From Rhizobiales bacterium NRL2 (GTDB taxonomy: Bacteria; Pseudomonadota; Alphaproteobacteria; Minwuiales; Minwuiaceae): DNA of 64,000 nucleotides. This document shows positions 46,931-57,192 of this stretch, in pieces. The stretch spans positions 4,455,031-4,519,030 of the forward strand of contig CP016093.1 of NCBI GenBank assembly GCA_001664005.1, read 5' to 3'. The position numbers and the translations under genes are program-made. The notes under the pieces were generated by a model. That model had not been told where the DNA came from, did no database searches, and saw nothing but the letters and a program-made list of their open reading frames with translations. The first letter of the stretch is position 1; each line of letters begins with the position of its first letter.

Positions 46931-47897
46931 GCGCCGCGCGCCGGCGCCGCCGCCAGCCGAACCAGTCGTCCACCAGCCCCACGGCGAGCACCAGTCCCAC
47001 GGTCACCGCCGCCAACCCGGCGAGCTGATAGAGCGTCGGGATCTCGCCCAGCACCGGCGCGCCGATCAGGATGGTCAGACCCGGCACCAGCGACGGAAAG
47101 ACCGCCGCCCTGGCCGGCCCGATCTTCGAGACCGTGATGACGAACAGCAGGGTCGCCAGGAAGCCGTTCATCACCCCCTGTCCCAGCAGCTGCACGCCGA
47201 TCTCCCCCCAGCCGATCCGCATCAGCGCGTCGTAGTCGGCGAAGGCGATGTGGAACGGGATCAGGCCGATCGAGCCGATCACGACGACGGCGGCGGTGCC
47301 GCGCACCGGATCGATCCGCCAGACCCGGAGCAGCAGGGTAAAGACGGCCCAGCAGGTCGGCGCGCCGATCACCAGCAGGTCGCCCATCAGCACGTCGGCG
47401 TTGAAGGTCGCCAGGAAGGAGAGGCCGGCGACCATGACGACGCCGGCCGTGATCAGCACCAGACCGGCCAGGCGCAGCCGGCTCAGCCGCTCGCCGATGA
47501 AGATCACCGCCAGCAGCGTCGCCATCAGGGTCAGGGAGGCCGGCGCGATGACCCCGGCGTGGGAGATGGGCGTGTAGCTCAGCCCGAAACTCATGAACAG
47601 CGCGAAGGGCGGGCCCGCGAAGACGGTCAGCACCAGCCCGCGGCCCCAGCCGACGCCGCCCAGGTCGCGGAGCCCCGCGCGCAGCAACACCGGCAGCATG
47701 ATCAGCCCCGCGGGCCAGTAGCGCGCGGCGGCCATGTCGATGGGCGCGAAGCCGCCAGTGACGCCGTCGCGGACCAGCACCATGTAGGCCGACCAGATCA
47801 GCGCCGTGGTCAGGCCGAGGGCGACGCCGAGGCCGAGCGAGGCGGTATCGCCCGCGCCGTGAGGGGCGCCGGACGGGCTGGACGGCGGGGATGACAT
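46884..47897 (-). CDS. EamA/DMT family transporter
   Basis: A 337-residue protein with ten hydrophobic segments in two EamA repeats (first about residues 24-155, second 165-305). A proline/serine-rich hydrophilic N-terminus precedes them. The start at 47897 is the ATG nearest the first helix. The substrate is unknown; such proteins export amino acids or metabolites. Its last 47 bases overlap the end of the MATE gene on the other strand. Confidence 0.85.
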   Translation of the reverse strand: MSSPPSSPSGAPHGAGDTASLGLGVALGLTTALIWSAYMVLVRDGVTGGFAPIDMAAARYWPAGLIMLPVLLRAGLRDLGGVGWGRGLVLTVFAGPPFALFMSFGLSYTPISHAGVIAPASLTLMATLLAVIFIGERLSRLRLAGLVLITAGVVMVAGLSFLATFNADVLMGDLLVIGAPTCWAVFTLLLRVWRIDPVRGTAAVVVIGSIGLIPFHIAFADYDALMRIGWGEIGVQLLGQGVMNGFLATLLFVITVSKIGPARAAVFPSLVPGLTILIGAPVLGEIPTLYQLAGLAAVTVGLVLAVGLVDDWFGWRRRRRAALMPADDQDAAATRPI

Positions 47898-47989
47898 GGG
47901 CGGCCTCTTCTCGGGATCGGAATGCTGCCCAACATGTTGCGCCGCAGCGGGATCCGGCAAGTCAAACCCGCCCGCGCCGGACGCAATGC

Positions 47990-48043
47990 GGCCATGCCCG
48001 GACGCCGAACATTGCCGGAACGGAGGGCGGCTGGCATCCTGCG
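47990..48043 (+). repeat. 54-base direct repeat upstream of paralog A
   Basis: Starts GGCCATGCCCGGACGCCG and ends GGCATCCTGCG. It is 53/54 identical to 49026-49079 and lies immediately before the start of each paralog, at the same distance (repeat end to ATG three bases). The single difference is G48025 versus C49061. Confidence 0.85.
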
Positions 48044-48046
48044 GCC

Positions 48047-49012
48047 ATGGGCGCGGAAAGGGAAAAGCCGGTCTGGGAGCGGATCGCCGAACTCGGCTTC
48101 GCCGATGCGGTGGAATCCACGGGGTTCCGGCGGGTCAACGCCACCCACTGGAAGATGGAGGGCGAAGGGCTGACCTGGCGGATGCGGCTGGTCCGGGGCT
48201 ACAAGGCGACGCCGACCTCCTTCCTGCCGGTCCACGGCGCGTTCGTGCACGGCCTGGACGAACTCTACGCCAGATGGGACGGCTCGAAGGCGAGCCAGTA
48301 TCTCCACGGCGGCGGCCAGCGCGTCCACATGCAGAGCGATACCGGCATGGACGTCATCCTGGCGCAGAAGCGCGAGTTCGACCGTCTGCATCCGCCCCCG
48401 CCGCCTCTGCCCGGGCGCGGCGGCTGGCGGGGATTGCTCGACGAAATCTTCCAGCCCGTTCGGCCCGACTTCGAGAAGGAATTCCTCGACATCAGGTACT
48501 GGGGCCGGGCGGGCAATGACCTGCGCGCGCAGGCCTTCCTCACCGAGGGGCACGACCTGCGGGACGTAGCCGCCACCATCATCGGCTACTGGGAACGCTA
48601 CAGCTGGCCCTGGATCGAGGCGCGGCTGGACTTCCGGAACCTCTACCGCTTCCACTGGGGACCGGGGACGATTCCCGATATCCGCCATCCCGATCCGTTC
48701 TACTACGCCGTGGCCAGGCTTGCCGGCGACCAGGCGCATATCGAACGCATGGCGGATGCCGCCTTCGCCGAAGCCCGCAAGAGCTACGAGGACGTCTGGA
48801 AGGAATGCGAGCGGGAGGGCTCTTTCGAGCGCTCGAATGTAACATCGGGCGAGATTTCCAGGGATCAATTGGCAAAGAACAGTCAGATGCTGCGGCAAGG
48901 GCGAGCATACCGGTTGGAGAAGATCGGGCGCGCGCTGGATATACGCCTTCCCCCCTCGGGCATCGACTACACCGAGTTCTTGGCCGTCATTGAACAGGAC
49001 AGAACTCGCTGA
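48047..49012 (+). CDS. paralog A: uncharacterised DUF4304-like protein
   Basis: A 321-residue soluble protein without signal peptide. Its first 45 residues (EKPVWERIAELGFADAVESTGFRRV...THWKMEG) match the next gene closely; the rest diverges. The N-terminal pattern of a GF-R helix followed by a strand with basic and aromatic residues recalls DUF4304-like small domains. That link is only by eye. There is a Pro-rich segment near residue 118. It may be an immunity protein or an accessory of the facing toxin-like gene, but no direct proof is visible. Confidence 0.6.
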   Translation: MGAEREKPVWERIAELGFADAVESTGFRRVNATHWKMEGEGLTWRMRLVRGYKATPTSFLPVHGAFVHGLDELYARWDGSKASQYLHGGGQRVHMQSDTGMDVILAQKREFDRLHPPPPPLPGRGGWRGLLDEIFQPVRPDFEKEFLDIRYWGRAGNDLRAQAFLTEGHDLRDVAATIIGYWERYSWPWIEARLDFRNLYRFHWGPGTIPDIRHPDPFYYAVARLAGDQAHIERMADAAFAEARKSYEDVWKECEREGSFERSNVTSGEISRDQLAKNSQMLRQGRAYRLEKIGRALDIRLPPSGIDYTEFLAVIEQDRTR

Positions 49013-49025
49013 CCGCGTGCCGTCC

Positions 49026-49079
49026 GGCCATGCCCGGACGCCGAACATTGCCGGAACGGACGGCGGCTGGCATCCTGCG
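49026..49079 (+). repeat. 54-base direct repeat upstream of paralog B
   Basis: Second copy of the 54-base element at 47990-48043 (53/54 identical). It is conserved better than the coding sequence that follows, so it is probably a shared promoter or recombination sequence. Confidence 0.85.
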
Positions 49080-49082
49080 TGG

Positions 49083-50042
49083 ATGGCGGAGAGCAAGGAA
49101 AAGCCGGTCTGGGAGCGGATCGCGGAGCTGGGTTTCGCCGACGCCGTGGAATCGAGGGGATTCAGGCGAGTCGGCAGGACGCACTGGCGCCTCGACGGCG
49201 ACGGCATCGTCCACCACGTCAAGCTCTATCGCGGGTTCTCGACCGAACCCGGTTCGTTCCGGGATTTCCTTGGTGTCTATATCCCCCAATTGGACGAAAT
49301 GTGCGAGCGGGTGGGCGAATGGCGGCGAAGCCGTCGAATACCCTATGGGACGGCCCCCATCCATTTTGAAGATAGTATTTACGAACGCTATGTTGATGCC
49401 GAATTTGAGCGATACTGCCATATGTATCCGGCGGGCCGAAAAGGCAGACCCAGCTTCACCCTTGGTTTCTTGCGACCATTGCCATTTTACGAATCACGAA
49501 TCACCGCCGATTCTGGAAGTGGCGCATGGTTGAGCCAAGGGGCCGACCTTCACGAATTGACGTGTACCGTGGCGGAATCGTGGCTCCGCTACGCTTGGTC
49601 GGATATTGGACAGGGCCCTGACTATCTGTCGTACTATGCTCAGGTGCTAAGAAAGGGACTTGGTCGCACCCACTTTCCGAGATCGGTCAGCTTCATTCTG
49701 GCAAAGATTGCGGAGGATGGAGAAATGATTGAAAATCTGGGCCACAAGCTCTTCGAGCGCGCCTCTCTCGATTTTGCGACCGAGCAGGATCGTGTGAAAA
49801 ATCACCGAATGCGGCTGGCTGGCGGCCCTGGCTCAAAGAATCCCGTTCTGCAGCAGGAACTCCGGATCGAAATAGAGAAGGAAACGGTCCAGAACGTCTT
49901 CAGACCCAGACAGGTCGCGAGGAAGATTTTGCGTCATTCGCAAATTCTCGGCTATGACATCAAGGATCCCGGCATTGATTTTGACGAACTCGAACGAGCG
50001 GAGCGGAATAAAAGATGGGGGCAATGGCTGGGAGCCAAGTGA
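49083..50042 (+). CDS. paralog B: uncharacterised DUF4304-like protein facing a toxin-like gene
   Basis: A 319-residue protein. Residues 1-45 match paralog A; from about residue 85 the DNA becomes A/T-richer (the 60-base line at 49621 has 30 G+C) and the protein diverges. No membrane segment is seen. Its stop codon TGA (50040-50042) touches the stop of the convergent 777-residue gene with no base between. The position suggests a cognate immunity protein whose variable half was exchanged together with the toxin tip. This is inferred from layout and composition only. Confidence 0.6.
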   Translation: MAESKEKPVWERIAELGFADAVESRGFRRVGRTHWRLDGDGIVHHVKLYRGFSTEPGSFRDFLGVYIPQLDEMCERVGEWRRSRRIPYGTAPIHFEDSIYERYVDAEFERYCHMYPAGRKGRPSFTLGFLRPLPFYESRITADSGSGAWLSQGADLHELTCTVAESWLRYAWSDIGQGPDYLSYYAQVLRKGLGRTHFPRSVSFILAKIAEDGEMIENLGHKLFERASLDFATEQDRVKNHRMRLAGGPGSKNPVLQQELRIEIEKETVQNVFRPRQVARKILRHSQILGYDIKDPGIDFDELERAERNKRWGQWLGAK

Positions 50043-52376
50043 TCAAAGCGAGAGGCCTTCTGCCGCCACAAGGGCCGCTTCCACGGCCGATTCAAGAGTG
50101 ATAATGACAGAGGTATTGCGATCCAATTCGTGAATCGTTCCTACCCCCTCCACAACAGCAGCAACGACTTCGCTTGAATATCCCTTGCTTTCCAATACCG
50201 CACGAATTTTATGTTCCAGCCTGTCTCGCGGTATTATATGAATTGGCGTCCTGATAATCTCCGATGAGGAAATTTCGATTTCCAGATCCGTTGCCCGTAG
50301 GGGCATGATTTCATTTTCAGCGTCACCGATACTGTCGTCGAATTTCTTCTGATTTGGTGAAAGTTTCGCCCGCCCGGATTTCACATCACCCGCCACTCCC
50401 TTGACTCGGTCAACGGTCTCAAACATGCCTTTCCGGGTCGAAGGCACAATGTCTCGCATTCTCATAGTATCAAATATTCTCACTATTCCAGCTCGATTCT
50501 GGAAGGCAAGGGGCAACCTCCGCCCCGCGCTATCCATGGCTAGATCACCCAATTCAAATAGTGCTGCAACGACCTCTTGCCCCTTTCTTCCGCTGATCGG
50601 ATTCAAGGTATTTTGTATTCGTGTAAGTTCTTGGCGTGGCAAGGTGGCCAAGGCCGGATTTTTCTTTGCCATCTCGAATACGGAGAGTGCCTTTCCCTTC
50701 ATTCTGTATTTTGAAATCATTTCGGTAGTCACAAGGAAGACTGCCTGCCGCCTGATAAAATCTTCATGCTCTTCGTCAGGAATGCCGAGTTTCCTCAGGT
50801 TTCGCCGCGCTTTCAGCGAGAACTTTATCGGGTCGCCGATGATCGGCACCAGTCCGACCATGGCGAGGGACGCGTCGGAGAGGTGCTGCAGGCGCTCTTC
50901 GGCCGTGTCGGCATTGGCGGCGTGCCACAGGGCAAGAATGCCGTCGTGTATGGCGAGCGCATCTCCGGCGACAGGTACGAAGTCGAGCAGGAGGCGGAGG
51001 TCTTTTGGGCGGAGCCCCATTCCTTCGCCGATTCGGGCGAGAACGCGCTGATTGGCTTCGGTCGCTGAAAGGTCCGGATCGGCGTCGAGATAGCGCTGCT
51101 TGAGAATGTCTGCCTGGGCCAGGACGCGGCGCCGGTAGTCGAGCCCGTCCGAAGCCTTCATGCTGTCGAGTTGCGGCCCAAAGGGATCCTGCACGCTGCG
51201 GCGCGTGTGGAGCGTCAGACGCCGCAGACGGTCCTCGATCTGCTCGGTGGTGAAGGATCCGACGATCCGCTCTTCCTGAGCGGTAATCTCGCTCAAGCGT
51301 TCCGGATTTTCCGCGGCGCGCGCAAAGGGCGTGCTTCGGAGCATGCGATGGACACGGTCGAGGTCCGGATCACCCGTGACCCCGGGAACCGCAGCGGCCT
51401 CGACACGGTCGGATGCCTCGCCGCCCTGTGCCGGGCTCGCCGCGTCGCCGCGCGCCGCCGCCTCGGGCCGGGCGGCGTCTTCGTCTACGCCGGCCGGTCC
51501 GGTCGTTTCCGGGTCGCCGCCGAGGCTGTCCTCGCCCGAACCGCCGTCGAGCGCGTCTTCGCCTGCTTCACCATCGAAGCCGTAGAGCGCATCGGTGCGC
51601 CGGGTCTCGGCCATGTGGGCGAGGCCGTGGGCGCGGAGGGTCTCCAGCATCGCCGCCTGGGTCTGCGGACGGGCCTCCGGGTCGGCGGAGATCAACAGCG
51701 GTTCGGCTGCGGCGGGGCCGGATGCGGGGTTCTCGATGTCGAAGCCGAAGGCGCGGTCGAGGGCCGGCTGCAGCAGCTCGTCGAGCCTGGCCTGGGTCGG
51801 CCCGAAGGGGTCCATCCGCCGGTCGGTCTTCAGCCCGAAGCGGCGCTGGAAGGCGCCGAGGCCGAATTCGAAATCATGATCGTCGGCCTTGCCCGTCAGG
51901 CCGTCGGGCCGGCGCACCTTCTCCGGCGGGTAGTAGCCCAGCAACCCCAGCGCCGCCTTGGCCGCCTTCACATCCGCCTCGCGGTTGGCGCCGCCCTCAC
52001 CGACCGACAGATCAAGCGGCAGGTTGGCGCCCCGGCCCAGCAGGTCCCGCGCCGGCCGCTTTGCACCCGCCGTCGCCTTCGCGTGCCGGGCCGCGTCCAG
52101 CGCCTGGGCCGTCGGGCCCGCCGGACCCATCGCGCCGTCCGGCTCCAGACCCTTCGACTTCTGGAAGGCCTTCAGCCCCTCGAACAGCCGCCGCTCGGCG
52201 ACCGGCTGGAAGCCCAGATCCGGCCAGGGCCGGTAATGGCCCACATCCGCCAGCGCCCGTTGCGCACCCACGATGTCCTCCCCGCGCATCGGCGTCTTCG
52301 CCGAAACCCAGTGGGCGGGGCGGAAGGCTTCGGGCGTGCGGAAGGACCGCGTCGGCGGGGTCGGGATGGCCGGCAT
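50043..52376 (-). CDS. putative polymorphic toxin: peptidoglycan-binding repeats, pre-toxin region, PD-(D/E)XK-like tip
   Basis: A 777-residue protein. Two PG_binding_1-like repeats lie at about residues 32-95 and 132-205 (QRALADVGHY...GLKAFQKSKGLEPDG; KAALGLLGYY...LGAFQRRFGLKTDRR). An acidic low-complexity linker (265-335) and helical part follow, then a hydrophobic pre-toxin-like region (LLLDFVPVAGDALAIHDGI, PIIGDPIKFSLKARRNLRKLG; 462-531). The tip shows E601 (helix), D636 (RIFDTMR), D664-x-K666 (GDVKSGRAKLS) and Q676, the PD-(D/E)XK nuclease pattern. No signal peptide, so export would need a dedicated system. DNA after about 50800 is A/T-richer than its 5' part. Confidence 0.68.
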   Translation of the reverse strand: MPAIPTPPTRSFRTPEAFRPAHWVSAKTPMRGEDIVGAQRALADVGHYRPWPDLGFQPVAERRLFEGLKAFQKSKGLEPDGAMGPAGPTAQALDAARHAKATAGAKRPARDLLGRGANLPLDLSVGEGGANREADVKAAKAALGLLGYYPPEKVRRPDGLTGKADDHDFEFGLGAFQRRFGLKTDRRMDPFGPTQARLDELLQPALDRAFGFDIENPASGPAAAEPLLISADPEARPQTQAAMLETLRAHGLAHMAETRRTDALYGFDGEAGEDALDGGSGEDSLGGDPETTGPAGVDEDAARPEAAARGDAASPAQGGEASDRVEAAAVPGVTGDPDLDRVHRMLRSTPFARAAENPERLSEITAQEERIVGSFTTEQIEDRLRRLTLHTRRSVQDPFGPQLDSMKASDGLDYRRRVLAQADILKQRYLDADPDLSATEANQRVLARIGEGMGLRPKDLRLLLDFVPVAGDALAIHDGILALWHAANADTAEERLQHLSDASLAMVGLVPIIGDPIKFSLKARRNLRKLGIPDEEHEDFIRRQAVFLVTTEMISKYRMKGKALSVFEMAKKNPALATLPRQELTRIQNTLNPISGRKGQEVVAALFELGDLAMDSAGRRLPLAFQNRAGIVRIFDTMRMRDIVPSTRKGMFETVDRVKGVAGDVKSGRAKLSPNQKKFDDSIGDAENEIMPLRATDLEIEISSSEIIRTPIHIIPRDRLEHKIRAVLESKGYSSEVVAAVVEGVGTIHELDRNTSVIITLESAVEAALVAAEGLSL

Positions 52377-52510
52377 CTGTCATGCTCCCTGGCTGGGCGT
52401 CGCACATGACAGAGGTATTTATACCGGCACAGCCTTAAGCGTGCCGGGATTCTTCAGGCAGGCCGAGAAGGGGTGCTCCGGGAACAGGGCGGTGCTGCTC
52501 CACCACGGCG

Positions 52511-52543
52511 AGCCTCACCCCCCTCTCCCTTCGAGGGGAGGAG
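52511..52543. repeat. short C/T-G/A intergenic hairpin element
   Basis: CCCCTCTCCCTTCGAGGGGAGG folds on itself between the toxin-like gene and pccB. A longer, related purine/pyrimidine element is at 63561-63672. They look like dispersed intergenic sequence of this genome. Confidence 0.5.
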
Positions 52544-52588
52544 AAGTCATTTCGTCCGAAACCAGGAACAATGCCGAATCGCGACCGC

Positions 52589-54121
<1,533 letters not shown>

Positions 54122-54210
54122 CCGCCTCTCCCGGCGCCATTCCCCAGATATGGCCCCTCGATAGCATCGGGCATTCGGCCCCGCCAGCCCTTTGGCGGGA
54201 CGCAGCCCTG

Positions 54211-54900
54211 TCAGAGCGCGCCGATCAGGCGCTCCACCCGGGCCAGTTCGCCGCGGATCGCCGCGCGCCGGTGCGCGGCCTCCGCGTCCTCGCCCCACTC
54301 CTCGATCTGGAAGCTCTCGTCGAGCTGCGCCGCATCGAAGGCGGCGGCGGCGTCCACCCGGCGCTCCACCAGGGCCAGGCCGATGACCAGCGAGCCCGCC
54401 GCGCCGGCGGCGACCGACAGGCCGACCAGCCGGAAATCGTCATAGCTGCGGACGGCGCCCTCCAGCGCCGCCAGCGCCGCCGGGCTCTGGCGCACCGGGT
54501 TCAGGCTGGAGGTCACCTGCAGCCTGGCGCCGAAACGGTCCTCCGCCCAGTCCAGCAACGGCCGCCAATGCGCCTGCTGACGCTCGATCAGGCGCTGAGG
54601 CTGGTCCGCCCAGTAGCAGAGCATGTCGGCATCGGCGAAGCGCGCGACAGCTCGCCGGGTGTCCTCGCGGCGGCCTGCGAAGCCGTCGACGGCCGTGCCG
54701 GCCATACGGGTCAGCGGCATGGACTGATGATCGATCTTCTCGCCCTGAGCCGCCCATTCGCCCGCCACCAGATCGGCCAGCGCCCGGGTCGGGAGACGGA
54801 AGGGCTGCCGCGCGGGCGTGCGCATGGCGCGGCCGTCCAGGCGGACCTCCCAGCCCCCCGGCGCCTCTTCCACGCCGACTTTCTCGTAGAAACGCTTCAC
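54211..54900 (-). CDS. ATP12-family F1-ATPase assembly chaperone
   Basis: A 229-residue ATP12-type protein, a family found in alphaproteobacteria and mitochondria. It binds F1 alpha subunit before assembly. Family segments include [57 protein letters not shown]-like region and the tryptophan-rich [16 protein letters not shown] 54900 overlaps the HAD phosphatase stop as GTGA, so the two are coupled. Confidence 0.9.
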   Translation of the reverse strand: MKRFYEKVGVEEAPGGWEVRLDGRAMRTPARQPFRLPTRALADLVAGEWAAQGEKIDHQSMPLTRMAGTAVDGFAGRREDTRRAVARFADADMLCYWADQPQRLIERQQAHWRPLLDWAEDRFGARLQVTSSLNPVRQSPAALAALEGAVRSYDDFRLVGLSVAAGAAGSLVIGLALVERRVDAAAAFDAAQLDESFQIEEWGEDAEAAHRRAAIRGELARVERLIGAL

Positions 54901-55580
54901 GCCGCCCGGGCTCCCCCCAGCAGCGCGGCGACGGCGGCCGGGATCTCGTCGCCATGACCCACGATCCGCGCGGCGCCCGCGCCTTCCAGTTCCCCGGGCG
55001 GATGATAGCCCCAGGCGACGCCGATAGCGCCGCAGCCGGCGGCCCGCGCCATCTCCATGTCGTAACTGGTATCGCCGATCACCACCGCGTCCGCCACATC
55101 CACGCCGGCCTCGGCGCAGGCCTGCAGGCACATGTCGGGCGCGGGCTTGCCGGCCATGACGTCGTCTGCGGTCTGCAGCGTGACGAAGCGGCCCTCCAGC
55201 CCCAGTCGCTCGACCACCGCGAACAGGCCGCGCCGCGACTTGCCGGTGGCGACGCCCAGCAGGTAGCCCGCCGCATCGAGCGCGCCGATGGCGTCGAGCA
55301 CGCCGGGAAAGTCCGGTTCGGGCAGGTCGCCGCCGGCGCGCAGCTCCCGGAACAGCGCCTTGTAGGCGCCCGCCACCTGCCAGACGTCCGACGCGCCTAG
55401 TTCCGGCGCCAGCCGGCCCACCGCCTGGTCGAGGCTGAGCCCGACGACGCGCTTGACCGCGTCCGGGTCGGGTGCGATCAAGCCGAAGCTCAGGAACGCC
55501 TGCTGCATCGAGCGGACGATACCGTGCTGGCTGTCGACGAGCGTGCCGTCGCAGTCGAAGATGACGAGCCGAAGGGTCAT
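54897..55580 (-). CDS. HAD family hydrolase (phosphoglycolate phosphatase-like)
   Basis: A 227-residue HAD phosphatase. Motif I is [10 protein letters not shown] (Asp9 nucleophile, Asp11 acid/base), motif II is VATGK near 125, motif III Lys in MAGKPAPDM, and motif [12 protein letters not shown]. The cap domain of the Gph type is present. Likely substrates are small phosphate esters such as phosphoglycolate. Start at 55580 opens [13 protein letters not shown]. The + strand queF start lies 28 bases beyond. Confidence 0.88.
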   Translation of the reverse strand: MTLRLVIFDCDGTLVDSQHGIVRSMQQAFLSFGLIAPDPDAVKRVVGLSLDQAVGRLAPELGASDVWQVAGAYKALFRELRAGGDLPEPDFPGVLDAIGALDAAGYLLGVATGKSRRGLFAVVERLGLEGRFVTLQTADDVMAGKPAPDMCLQACAEAGVDVADAVVIGDTSYDMEMARAAGCGAIGVAWGYHPPGELEGAGAARIVGHGDEIPAAVAALLGGARAA

Positions 55581-55607
55581 CCCGCCAACCTGCCACAGGA
55601 CCGGGCC

Positions 55608-56057
55608 ATGAATGATGCGGTAAAATATCTCGGAAAGCAGAGCGCCGTGCCGGAGAGCCCCGGGGAAGCGGTGCTGGACGCCGTGCCCGATCCGCATCCG
55701 GACGCCAAGTACGTGGTGCGGTTCACCGCACCGGAGTTCACCTCGCTCTGCCCGGTCACGGGCCAGCCGGACTTCGCGCGGCTGGTCATCGACTACGTGC
55801 CGGCCGGCCGCATCGTCGAGAGCAAGAGCCTGAAACTGTTCCTGGGGTCGTTCCGCAATCACGGCGCCTTCCACGAGGACTGCACGGTGACGATCGCGAA
55901 GCGGATCGTGGCGGCGATCGGGCCGGACTGGCTCAGGATCGCCGGATACTGGTACCCGCGCGGCGGGATACCGATCGACGTCTTCTATCAGACGGGAGAG
56001 CCGCCGGCAGGAGTCTGGCTGCCCGAACCGGGCGTCGAGACCTATCGCGGGCGGTAG
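55608..56057 (+). CDS. queF: NADPH-dependent 7-cyano-7-deazaguanine (preQ0) reductase
   Basis: A 149-residue single-domain QueF. Catalytic Cys48 ([13 protein letters not shown]) forms the thioimide with preQ0; Asp55 is the general acid. The NADPH motif [15 protein letters not shown] (residues 71-85) and GAFHEDC follow. It reduces preQ0 to preQ1 in queuosine synthesis. Start 55608 is chosen over an earlier in-frame start because it lies after AGGAC and matches the family N-terminus. No preQ1 riboswitch is seen in the 27 bases upstream. Confidence 0.93.
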   Translation: MNDAVKYLGKQSAVPESPGEAVLDAVPDPHPDAKYVVRFTAPEFTSLCPVTGQPDFARLVIDYVPAGRIVESKSLKLFLGSFRNHGAFHEDCTVTIAKRIVAAIGPDWLRIAGYWYPRGGIPIDVFYQTGEPPAGVWLPEPGVETYRGR

Positions 56058-56072
56058 GGTAGCGACATGAAG

Positions 56073-56097
56073 GGGGACCGGCCCGGAGGCCGGCCCC
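56073..56097. terminator. bidirectional hairpin between queF and flagellin
   Basis: GGGG-A-CCGGCC and GGCCGG-CCCC pair around a CGGA loop, between the convergent queF and flagellin genes. The tails have only short T stretches, so it may need Rho or act mainly as an mRNA end protector. Confidence 0.6.
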
Positions 56098-56123
56098 GAT
56101 CATGTGGGTGCTCCGCCGCCGGC

Positions 56124-56942
56124 CTAGCCGAACAGCGAGAGGATCGACTGCGGCGCCTGGTTGGCGATCGAAAGCGCTTGGGTGCCGAGCTGCTGCTTGA
56201 TCTGCAGCGCCTGCAATCGGGCGCTTTCCTTGGCCAGGTCCGCGTCCACCAGGTTGCCGACGCCGGTGTTCAGGCTGTCGATCAGCTTGTCGACGAAGTT
56301 GGTGTGGATATCCAGCGTCTTGGCCCGGGTGCCGAGCACCGCGAGCTGCTGGTTGGCGGCGTCGATCGCCGCATCGATGCCAGAGCGGGCGGCGGCGGCG
56401 TTCGTCGCCGTGGACAGGCTGAGCGCGCTCAGCGTCAGTCCGGCCGTCCCCGTGGTCATGTTCTGCGCCGTCACCGTGATGGTGTCGCCGTCCGGATTGG
56501 CCAGCACCGACATGGAGCTGACGGAACCGTCCAGGGCGTTGAAGCCGTTGAACTCCGCGTTGCCGACGATGGTCGCGATCTGGTCGCGCAGCGCGGCAAA
56601 GTCATTCTGCAGCGCATTGCGGCTGGAGGTCTCGAGCGACTGATCGAGGGCCGCGACGGCCTTCTCCTTCATCTCGATCAGCAGATCCGAAACGGACTGG
56701 CCGGCGGCCAGACCCACATCGATGACGCTGACCGCGTTGTCGAGGGCCGTCTTCACGGCCTCGAAGCCGGCGATCTCGCCGCGCATGTTCTGCGCGATGG
56801 CGAAGACGGCGCCATCGTCCTTGGGACCGGCGATCTTCAGGCCGGTGTTGATCCGGGTCTGGACCTCGGAAAGATCCCTGTTGGTCGCATTGAGCTGCTG
56901 CAAGGCCAGCATCGCGCCCGTATTGGTGTTTACCGAAAGCAT
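56124..56942 (-). CDS. fliC: flagellin (short, D0/D1-type)
   Basis: A 272-residue flagellin. The N-terminal MLSVNTNTGAMLALQQLNATNRDLSEVQTRINTGLKI and C-terminal LAKESARLQALQIKQQLGTQALSIANQAPQSILSLFG are the conserved D0/D1 parts; only a small variable centre (about 115-190) lies between. Short flagellins of this sort are common in alphaproteobacteria. No other flagellar gene is in the window. AGGAGAGAA precedes the ATG at 56942, and a sigma-54-like site lies about 85 bases upstream. Confidence 0.93.
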   Translation of the reverse strand: MLSVNTNTGAMLALQQLNATNRDLSEVQTRINTGLKIAGPKDDGAVFAIAQNMRGEIAGFEAVKTALDNAVSVIDVGLAAGQSVSDLLIEMKEKAVAALDQSLETSSRNALQNDFAALRDQIATIVGNAEFNGFNALDGSVSSMSVLANPDGDTITVTAQNMTTGTAGLTLSALSLSTATNAAAARSGIDAAIDAANQQLAVLGTRAKTLDIHTNFVDKLIDSLNTGVGNLVDADLAKESARLQALQIKQQLGTQALSIANQAPQSILSLFG

Positions 56943-57022
56943 TTCTCTCTCCTGTTCAGACGGGCTGCCTTCATGAGCCCCGCGGTTCACCCACAAGCGC
57001 CGATATGGCGCAGGCCTCACAA

Positions 57023-57038
57023 CTCAACCGCCGTGCCA
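57023..57038 (-). promoter_or_regulatory. candidate sigma-54 promoter for flagellin
   Basis: On the - strand TGGCACG-GCGG-TTGAG matches the -24 element exactly and the -12 element in TTG, but the GC dinucleotide is GA. Sigma-54 control of flagellins is established in Caulobacter and relatives. The site is about 80 bases before the ATG. Confidence 0.5.
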
Positions 57039-57192
57039 GTCGAGAAAATCCGCGCCAAACCGTTGTGTTAAATAAGCTTTCTTGAATCTTCCGGACGCGG
57101 GCCGCCAGGACGCCCCGGCAGGATTTGCCGCTGCAGGGCGCGCTTCGTCGTCGAAACAGGGTCAGAACTTGCCGGGCGCGGCCCGGCCGCGC

